The position numbers and the translations under genes are program-made. Of a DNA stretch of 64,000 nucleotides, positions 56,590-64,000 are shown one piece after another. The stretch's first letter is position 1, and every line of letters begins with the position of its first letter. The notes below the pieces were generated by a model, which was given only the letters and a program-made list of their open reading frames with translations, had not been told where the DNA came from and ran no database searches. This stretch comes from Dactylis glomerata (lineage: Eukaryota; Streptophyta; Magnoliopsida; Poales; Poaceae): positions 434,001 to 498,000 of the forward strand of contig QXEO01000236.1 in assembly GCA_007115705.1 (NCBI GenBank), written 5' to 3'.

Positions 56590-57910
56590 CCAATTACAAC
56601 CAGCCTCTGCGACAATATAGTGCCCTAGTGGCAATACGGATGCACACAACCAAAAAAGAAGAAAAATTCCAAAACAGAAAAGTCCTGCTACAACGATTAA
56701 TTCCTTGTAGCAGAAGCACTAACACTACCAAGACACCACCAGAAGTCTAGCTTCTCCAAAAACAATGTCTCCACAAAGGAAAAAAAATGCATAAGCGTCA
56801 TCGTCACCCGATCATAGATCTTTGGTTTTCACCTTGGAAAAAGTCCTCGCTCACAAAAATAATGTCTTCAACAAGACCATTGCCAAGGACAACCAATTAA
56901 GACTAAACCTATTTTCACACAGAAAGGTAAGACTTTGAACTTCACCTATGTTGTCCCTCACCTTTTGATGCCGCTGCTTCGAGTTACGAATCACCAAGCC
57001 AATTCTACCTCGCCATAAAGACTCGAACCACCATTGCCAATCCTCAAATCTTGGCTTCCTTGATATTCTCCGCTAGCTAACTTCACCATGGAACGAGAAA
57101 TCGTGCCACATGATAGTAATAGCTAGCAGAGCTTAACAACGCTCACTTTGATACCAAATGGTCAAATAAAAAATGGGTGTGCATGACCGAATCCCATCCC
57201 ATCCAGAAATCTCTAGGCATGAAGTGCCTAGTGGAGTTCACTGACAGAGCATTCCCGAACACGACACTGTAGACAGAACGATAGGGACGGGCACATCTTG
57301 GCGCGAGATGGAACCTTAAGACCGCCTCCCTAATTCAAGCCAAGCTAGTAGCCCCACGCCACCCACCGGCACCCTGCTAGATCTACGTCTCCAAACTCAA
57401 CCGACGGCCATGGCCAACAAAGAGAAAAGCAGCGGCAGAGCAGAGGCGACCATCCACTGGATCCGGCCCTACCACAAACAGAGAGGATCTGGGGAGGCGG
57501 TACAGGAGATCCACCCAAAGGCCAGAACCGATCTAGATTTTGCCCAGACCGCCCTAGCCCTTCATCACCGCCGCCGGGAGATAGCCTCCGCCACCACCCC
57601 GATGAGGGACGCCACCCTGGCCGCTGCACGTCGACTAGCCGGCCATCTCTGGGCCCCAGAGATCCAACGGCCGTCTCTGGCGCGTCCACCACCCCTAGAC
57701 CACATTCGGGATCTGGGCCGCCGCCGCCATGGCGAGGGCTGGCGAAAGCGGCGGCGAGAGGGGCAGACGGCAGTGAGATGTGTTTCTCCCTGGTGTCGTG
57801 CGCCGTAGGGGTGCGACACGGGGAGCCCTTAGCAATTTTGTTATGAGAAACTTCGGTTCTCATATAAAATAGTACCAAGAAATAGCAATTTACTATTTGC
57901 TGATACCGAC
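56538..57910 (-). mobile_element. 1.37 kb non-autonomous retroposon with 15-bp target duplication
   Basis: Flanked by perfect copies of ATTAGAGAAGGATCT at 56523-56537 and 57911-57925. On the minus strand it runs from a GC-rich 5' part (57840-57350) to an AT-rich 3' part ending in ttggtatattctcgatatta and an A-rich tail (aaaaaagatcctcgaaaaaa). The long duplication and A-rich 3' end indicate LINE-driven retroposition. The largest minus frame (57878-57345, 177 codons, Gly/Arg/Pro-rich) has no recognised domain and may be fortuitous. There is no reverse transcriptase. Confidence 0.88.
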
Positions 57911-57925
57911 ATTAGAGAAGGATCT

Positions 57926-58632
57926 ACATATATAATATCCCCTTCTATATTCATTTACACTACCCACCCAGGCACTCGACTTGTTGGCACGAGGGAGTCG
58001 ACCCGGACCAGGCAGCAGACAAGGACGTCGGCACCACACTCTTCACGATCCCTGCCCCTTGCGCATGACCTATGACGTTCAGGGTTTGCTGCACCGCCGG
58101 ATCGATCACGATTACATTCGGCTCTCTAGCTTCTTTGGCGATGCACCAAGGTATAAGCATAGTTTGGCAAATTTGGGATATGTTTGGTGTTTGCCACACA
58201 TTATAATCTATAGGGCCCAGCTGTCATAGTGTGTGAATGATTTGATGTGGCCTCCAATTTCTCGGTCACACTAATTTTTATGGCTACCACACTTAAATTT
58301 GGGAAGTGTGGTCGCCACACAGAGGGACACCGAAAGTAGCTCAAAGTAGCATTAAATTTTGTAATTTTGATACAAAATCTATAAAATTATGTGAGGAAAC
58401 CACTGCTCGGCTTGAGAAAATTACACGCTGCTTTATATGAAATTATTATCGGATCAAGATGGTTTTAAAAGACATACCAAGATGACCTGGTGGCGCAGCG
58501 AACCATATTGAGGGCGGCCAGGGTGGCATTAGTGTTGGAACCATCGATCAAGCGGGGACTAAGAGGGCACGTGAGTTTGAGTTATTAGTTTTCAGCAAAG
58601 TCTAGTACTTCGTGGTGTTTTATTTGATAGGG
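57926..58632. other. Unassigned sequence
   Basis: A minus-strand frame (58199-57960) has no recognised domain. Around 58180-58325 there are pairs of ccacac/gtgtgg phrases, possibly an eroded small inverted-repeat element, but no boundaries were found. Confidence 0.35.
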
Positions 58633-59027
58633 CACTAATAGAAAAAAGGGCTTCCCTTCGTCCTCATTAGTCCCCAAACTGTTCGGTCCGCTGCTAATGG
58701 GGGCATTAGTCCCGGTTCAATTAAAAATGTGGTCAAAGGAGCATTAGTCCTGGTTCAAATGGGCCCTTTGGTCCTGATTTGCGCCACCAACCGGGACTAA
58801 TGGGTAGGGGCTTTTAGTCCCGGTTCATGTCACGAGCCGGGACTAAATGCCAGTTCAAACGAACCGTCGGTCCCGCGCCAGTTACGACGCGATCGTCGTC
58901 GATCGTTTCGGAAATCGCTGCGCCATTAACTGATCGCTTTGATAATCCTCACTTTGACGCATCGGGACGTCGGCGGCGGCGGCCTAATCACACCGCTGGC
59001 CAGCCTCTTCTTCTTCCCTCTCTCTAG

Positions 59028-59034
59028 TATATAA
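59028..59034 (+). promoter_or_regulatory. TATA box of the exonuclease gene
   Basis: TATATAA lies 97-103 bases before the ATG, after a CT-rich stretch (59005-59025) and followed by a (CT)n leader (59106-59124). It lies inside the CACTA element, so the gene carries its own promoter. Confidence 0.6.
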
Positions 59035-59130
59035 GGATGTACTTATAATCATCTTCTTCATCCTCCTAATCTCTTTCCAAAACACCATAGCATATCACCG
59101 GCGAGCTCTCTCTCTCTCCCTCTCATTTCA

Positions 59131-59772
59131 ATGGAGCCGACGATGCCTCAATCTCGGGTGCATAATATCACCGCCGAAGGGATGGAATTCGCCATCACAA
59201 AAACTCTCCGTGCATCAATGGTGGAGATATGGCTCTGCGCCGTCAAGCAGCGGTTTCTCGACGCCGCACCGATCAAATGTGTGGGCTTGGACTGCGAGTT
59301 CATCAGCCCTCGTGAGGGTAGACACCATCAGCGTGCCGCCGTCCTTCAACTCTCGGTGGTGTCCGAGGTTTTGGTCTTCCAGATATGTCAGGCCGATCAT
59401 GTGCCGCAGCTGCTCAAGGATTTCTTAAAGGACCCCACCATTAGATTCTGCGGTGCGGCTATCGGCAATGACGTGCGTATGCTGGAATCATACGGAATTA
59501 AAATTCCGTCTGTGTACGACCTCCAAAGGATTATGCCGAACCCCACCAAGAATCCAATTCCGAGTCTATACGATCTGTCCAATGCTACTATTGGGACAAA
59601 GCTTGAGAAGAAGAAGAAGGACAAGAAGAAGGACGATGACGAAGAAGAAGAAGAACTAATATATGGTTGGGCCAAATTTCCATTGAGCAACAAACAAGTT
59701 TTGTATGCCGCTCTAGACGCTCGCTTGGGCTTCGAGATTGCTAGGAGGTATTGGAAGCTAGAAGGATACTAG
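59131..59772 (+). CDS. DEDDy 3'-5' exonuclease domain protein inside a CACTA element
   Basis: A 213-residue intronless protein consisting of one RNase D/WRN-type 3'-5' exonuclease domain. All catalytic elements are present. Exo I is GLDCEF (Asp54, Glu56). Exo II is GNDVRMLESYGI (Asp114). Exo III is YAALDARLGFEI (Tyr192, Asp196), which defines the DEDDy subclass. An insertion of Lys then Asp/Glu runs (residues 158-175, KKKKDKKKDDDEEEEE) separates Exo II and III and is unusual. There is no helicase or nucleic-acid-binding partner domain. Related plant proteins degrade DNA or RNA 3' ends with two metal ions; the substrate here is unknown. It has its own TATA box and leader and no stop or frameshift. 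The ends of the surrounding CACTA element lie 498 bp upstream and 718 bp downstream. It may be a captured host gene kept in frame. Confidence 0.85.
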   Translation: MEPTMPQSRVHNITAEGMEFAITKTLRASMVEIWLCAVKQRFLDAAPIKCVGLDCEFISPREGRHHQRAAVLQLSVVSEVLVFQICQADHVPQLLKDFLKDPTIRFCGAAIGNDVRMLESYGIKIPSVYDLQRIMPNPTKNPIPSLYDLSNATIGTKLEKKKKDKKKDDDEEEEELIYGWAKFPLSNKQVLYAALDARLGFEIARRYWKLEGY

Positions 59773-60562
59773 ATGTGTGTGGTGTGGTGTGCGAGTCTCA
59801 AGTTTCGGTTGAGTAGCATGCATATATATTTTGAAAAATGTACTCCCTCGTGTTTTGGTTAACTAGTCTATAAATTTTCGAATTTTGGATTTTTCAAGTT
59901 TTTTGGCTTTTTTTTGAATATTTTAATTATTAAAAATTAATAATTAAATTATGCATAAAAATTATTTGAAATTCATCCATGCTTATTATTACTTAATCAT
60001 TGTGTCTTATTTTGTGAATTTATTTGGAATTTAAAAAAGTAATATTATATGTTACCAAAGTGTATAGGTTAATAGAATTAGTAGCATACCATTATCAAGA
60101 AGTCGCGAGCACAGTCTTGGAAGCTACTATGGAAAAAATGGAGAAGTTAAGCATGCTAATGATGGAACAGTGTGAGGATAGGTGACCGACCGAGAAGTGA
60201 GGACCACAAGTATGTAACTTGACATGAGAATAGAGTGAGAGCTGTAAGTATCTAATTTGACATGAGAATAGAGATGATTAGATATTAGAGAAATAAAAAA
60301 ATAGAGAAATTACAAAAAAGCAAATACAAATTTTATTCTGAATGACCTTTAGTCCCGGTTGGTGTTACGAATGTAACACAAACCGGGACAAAAGGCTCCA
60401 GCCTTTAGTCCGCTTTGTTAGTCTCGATTGCTCCAACCGGGACAAATGGGCTTTACAAATCGGGACCAATGACATTTTTTTCCACCAGTGGGACCATGGC
60501 TATTGTAGGTTTCAGATGGTCGGATCGGATTCAGAGGTGCTAAGATTATATTAGTAAACTTA

Positions 60563-61926
60563 CACTAGTAGAAAATAGGGCTTTCGTTTTGAGCTCCAAA
60601 TGGCATTTGCACCGGTTGGCTTACTAACCCAGACTAAAGGGGTTCTTTAGCACCGGTTCGAGCTGCCAGAGAGCTAAATGGAGCCCGTGGAGCTCTAGCA
60701 CCAGTTCGTTAGGAACCATTAGCACCGGTTCGTGCCATGAACCGGTGCTAAAGGTGTCGCGTCTGCCGCGTGGCAGGCGCCAGACCTTTAGCACCGGTTT
60801 GTGGCACGAACCGGTGCTAAAGGCCACCCTTTTGCACCGGTTTCGGACACAGACCGGTGCTAGAGGTCCTGCCTATAAATACAGCCGCCCACCAGCCTTC
60901 TCCTCTATTTTTTTTCCTTTGGAAGGTGTGAGAGGGGGTTTGCTAGTTTGATTTTTTCCCCTATGCACAAGAGGTGTTTGATGAAATGCCTAAGAGCATG
61001 AACCAACTTAAGCTCACACAAAATAAAAATGATATGAGGTGCCCGAGCGATACTTAGGTCTTGTCCTTGTTCTTTCCTCCTCGATCGAGGTTAGCAACTC
61101 TATCCTTTCATTTGTCATTGATACAAATGCATGTTTCTATATACAGTGGTCATTTCACTATTTATGATGTTCGGTAATAGTATTGGTAAACCTAATTATA
61201 TGATGCAGATGAACCAACGACAATGGATGTACGGTGACCGACGCACTTCCGAGTTCATTGAAGGTCTTTGTAATTTTGGCGATGTGGCTCGGGCAAATAT
61301 TCAGAATGGTTTTATGTGTTGTCCATGTGTTGACTCTGGGAACAAGAACGAATACTCTTCCTGGAAAATCCTTCACTCTCACCTGCTTCGGAAAGGTTTC
61401 ATGCCTAGCTATAATTGTTGGACCAAGCACAGAGAAAAATGGGTTATAATGGAAGACAATGAAGAAGAAGAGGATGATGATATGTACCCTGAATACGGTG
61501 ATACTGCAACGGGGGAAGCTGAAGCTGAAGGGATAGGAGAAGCTGAAGATGAAGAGGCATCAGATGAGCCTGATGATGATCTTTGTTGGGTCATCGTTGA
61601 TGCACACAGAGAAGCAGAAAGTGTAAATGAGAAGCGGAAGTTAAAAGGTATGTTAGAGGATCACAAAAAGAAGTTATACCCAAATTGTGAAGATGGGAAC
61701 ACAAAGCTCGGTACCACACTGGAGTTGCTGCAATAGAAGGCAGAGACTGGTTTATCTGACAAGGAATTTGAGAAATTACTTAAAATAATGAAGAAGAAGC
61801 TTCCAAAGGATAATGAATTGCCTGACAGTACGTACGAAGCAAAGAAGGTTCTCTGCCCTCTAGGATTAGAGGTGCAGAAGATTCATGCATGCATAAATGA
61901 CTGCGTCCTCTACCGCGGTGAGGAGT
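60563..61926 (+). mobile_element. 5' part of a second CACTA element, truncated
   Basis: Starts CACTAGTAGAAAATAGGGCT at 60563 after TTA. Dense caccggttcg/accggtgctaaa subterminal repeats follow to about 60865, then a TATA box (tataaat, 60874-60880) and the transposase gene. The element ends abruptly at about 61926, where the first ~60 bases belong to the leader of a minus-strand LTR element. The rest, including the 3' end, is lost or outside the window. Confidence 0.85.
61209..61925 (+). pseudogene. CACTA transposase (TNP2 type), 5' part, broken
   Basis: Starts at the ATG at 61209, directly before QRQWMYGDRRTSEFIEGL, the N-terminal transposase-associated domain. Its conserved CCPCVDSGN cysteines and a downstream SHLLRKGFMPSYNCW block are present. 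An acidic linker follows (EDNEEEEDDDM). An in-frame TAG at 61734-61736 interrupts the frame. Beyond it the same frame continues with LSDKEFEKLLKIMKKKLPKD and the start of the transposase core (KIHACINDCVLYRGEE). Family similarity stops at the junction near 61926, before the CPVC segment. An intact gene would be several times longer. Confidence 0.85.
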
Positions 61927-61985
61927 GCTGGTGCCAAGTTGACGTGGGAAAATGTAGTTGATGTGGGAGCTTCTTCTTCTTCAGT

Positions 61986-62003
61986 TCCCCGGCAACGGCG
62001 CCA
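61986..62003 (-). other. tRNA-Asp primer binding site beside LTR S
   Basis: The reverse complement reads TGGCGCCGTTGCCGGGGA, 10 bases beyond the LTR end at 62014. A primer site on this side means that internal 5' leader sequence, not host flank, follows the LTR here. Confidence 0.85.
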
Positions 62004-62013
62004 AAAAACTTGT

Positions 62014-63692
62014 TGATGGCGCGGTGATGATGATGCTAGAAAGCTTGTTGGCGTTTGTTGATGAAGTAAAAATGACCGGCCAGTTGGAAAAACCCAAGAG
62101 AAGGTTTTGATGAATATAGCAGCAAGTTTTCCCTTAGTTATGAAACCAAGGTTATCAATCCAGGAGGAGGCAGACAAACGACTGAAGGTGATGGCCGCTA
62201 GCTTCACGACAGCTCCGGACAATTTATAGGGCACCTCGTCCGAGCTTTGCTTTGCGAGCGGCAACGTGGATCCTCCACACAACATAGCCAAATACTTTGT
62301 TCCCAACTTACGATGAGGTTGTCAATCTCACCGGTTTGCTTAAAACAAAGGGTATGAGCATATCGAGTGGAAAGTGATAATAGTATGCGAGTAAAGTAAA
62401 CAGTGCGAGTAAAGTAAACAGGTAATAGAAATATAAAGGAAATAGGACCGGGGTCCACAGTTCACTAGTGGTGTCTCTCCATAAGATAAAATAATACATG
62501 CCGGGTAAATAAATTACAGTTGGGCAATTGATAAAATAAAGACAACATGCATATGTCGAGAGGATCACTATGAGATTTACTCTGGGCATTACAACAAGAT
62601 ACATAGACCACCATCCAACTGCATCTATGACTAATAATCCACTTGTGGCGAATCAATCCGAGAACTCCACAAGTATTAAGTTGCGAACAACAGATAATTG
62701 CATTAAGCAAAGTGTGTAATGTAAACAAAGCATATGCCGTTGAGCATATGAATGTTGTTTTCCCCCTAGTAGCAACAGCACATCTACAACCTTAGAGGTT
62801 TCTGTCACTCCCCCAGATTAAATAGAGGCATGAACCCACTATCGAGCATAAATACCCCCTCTTGGAGTCACTAGCAACTACTCGGCCAAGATAGCTACTA
62901 ACAACGAAGAGCATGCAAGATCATAAACAATATAGAGATAACAAAAGATAAAATTCAGTACTTCAACTCAATCATAACACCAATATTCATCGGATCCCAA
63001 CAAACCAAACATGTAGAATTACATAACGGTGATCTCAATCATGTAAGGCAGCTCATGAGATCTAAATATGAAGCACATGGTGGAGAAGACAACCATCTAG
63101 CTACAGCTATGGACCCATAGTCCAAGGTAGACTACTCACTCATCGCTCCGGAGGCAAGCATGGCGATGAAGAAGACCTCCGGTGGCGATTCCCCTCTCCG
63201 GCAGGGAGCCGGGAAGAGCTTCTGGACCCTCCCGATCTTCGGGTCGACGACGGCGGTGGATCGCGATGTGTTCTGGAAAAGTGATCGGGTACTTAGGTTT
63301 TTCCCGTCGAGGGGTCTTTATAGGCGAAGGGGCATCGTCAGGAGTGGGCCGAGGCGCCCTCACACATAGGGGGCGCGGCCAGGGCCTGGGCCGCGCCGCC
63401 CTGTTGTGTGGGGCCCTCGTGGCCCCACTCCGTCTCCTCTTCGTTTCTCTGGAAGCTTCGGTGAATTTCTGGACGACTGGCTTTGGTTTCGTCCAATTCC
63501 GAGAATATTTCCTGTGTAACTTTTCTGAAACACAAAACAGCAGAAAACAGGGAACTGGCACTGTGGCGACTTGTTAATAGGTTAGTTCCGGAAAATGCAT
63601 AAAAGTGCCACGAAGTGTAACGAAACACTAAGAAAATGGTGTAAAAACAAGCATGGAGCATCAAAAATTATAGATACGTTTGAGACGTATCA
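62014..63692 (-). repeat. LTR of minus-strand Gypsy-type element S
   Basis: Minus-strand LTR of 1679 bp, starting TGATACGTCTCAAACG at 63692 and ending gcgccatca at 62014. It is homologous to the LTRs of P and O but with extra sequence near its 3' end (62020-62060). It has the G-rich polypurine motif on its upstream side (63693-63706) and a primer site on its downstream side, so it is internal to a larger, recombined structure. Confidence 0.88.
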
Positions 63693-64000
63693 GCATCCCC
63701 AAGCTTAACTCCTGCTCGTCCTCGAGTAGGTAAGTGATAACAAAAGAAATAATTTTTGAGGTGATATGCACCTACACAATCTTGATCATCTATGTAAGCG
63801 TTGTGCGCTGGGATCAAAAGAACTTAAAACATGGGTATGAAAGATATAATCTTGATAGAAGAAACTTAGCAACCATGTTGTAACATGAAAATGAACACAA
63901 ACAAAAGATCATGAAAATGAAACAATGAAAGTCAAACGTGTGTTCAAATCATAAGGAAAAACATACAAATGGTTTTCAGCTTATCCTTCATGGAGAGCAA
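63693..64000 (-). other. 3' internal domain of element S
   Basis: Reverse complement of the region just before P's 3' LTR (9220-9533), beginning with the motif aagcttggggatgc next to the LTR. The element continues right of the window. Confidence 0.85.

Larger units (their letters stand above)
58633..60490. mobile_element. 1.86 kb CACTA element carrying an exonuclease gene
   Basis: Left end CACTAATAGAAAAAAGGGC (58633). The right end is the complement of CACTGGTGGAAAAAAATG (ends 60490). Flanking triplets are GGG and GGA, nearly a 3-bp duplication. Both subterminal regions carry AGTCCCGGTT/AACCGGGACT repeats in both orientations (58660-58855 and 60350-60470), the mark of grass CACTA elements. 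No transposase is encoded. The interior holds the exonuclease gene 59131-59772 and AT-rich flanking sequence. It would be moved only by an autonomous relative. Confidence 0.85.

Overview
This 64 kb window is plant nuclear DNA, almost certainly from a Triticeae grass (wheat, goat-grass or barley group). The evidence is nested Gypsy retrotransposons whose LTRs start TGATACG and whose primer sites match tRNA-Asp, Stowaway-like MITEs, CACTA elements with ACCGGT/CCGGGACT subterminal repeats, and a cold-shock/zinc-knuckle gene very like wheat WCSP1. No bacterial, organellar, rRNA, tRNA or CRISPR feature was found.

Layout. 1-21521 is a stack of related non-autonomous Gypsy elements. The oldest (O, minus strand) is split by P (2079-11178, target duplication TATAG) and Q (13296-19018, CCACA). 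An LTR of a further element (R) sits in O's left LTR, and a solo LTR of another family sits inside P (7922-8490, CTCGC). 22.9-35.8 kb is the gene island: a cold-shock domain gene (23064-23768, +), a PLS-class pentatricopeptide repeat gene (28145-30160, +) and a 14-exon PHO1-type phosphate exporter gene (31271-35428, -). Small DNA transposons and LINE relics lie between them. 35.8-46.5 kb is mostly unassigned sequence with a LINE relic, a MITE-like repeat and the decayed 3' end of another Gypsy element. 46557-50675 is a complete but broken Copia element with 188-bp LTRs. 52.0-58.0 kb is a patchwork: a hAT-type MITE, a 1.4 kb terminal-inverted-repeat element, a 290-bp duplicated segment, a Gypsy integrase relic, a CACTA end and a 1.37 kb retroposon with a 15-bp target duplication. 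58633-60490 is a small CACTA element carrying an apparently intact DEDDy 3'-5' exonuclease gene. 60563-61926 is the 5' end of a second CACTA element, cut off by a minus-strand Gypsy LTR that runs to the right edge.

The three host genes are functionally unrelated: RNA chaperone/cold response, organellar RNA processing, and phosphate export. PHO1 shows two possible control points: a GC-AG first intron and a leader with a tiny upstream ORF plus two in-frame upstream ATGs. The most unusual locus is the exonuclease gene with its own TATA box inside CACTA termini. Transposon boundaries given to the base were set by matching target duplications by eye. Family names for the LTR elements are deliberately not given, because they need a database comparison.
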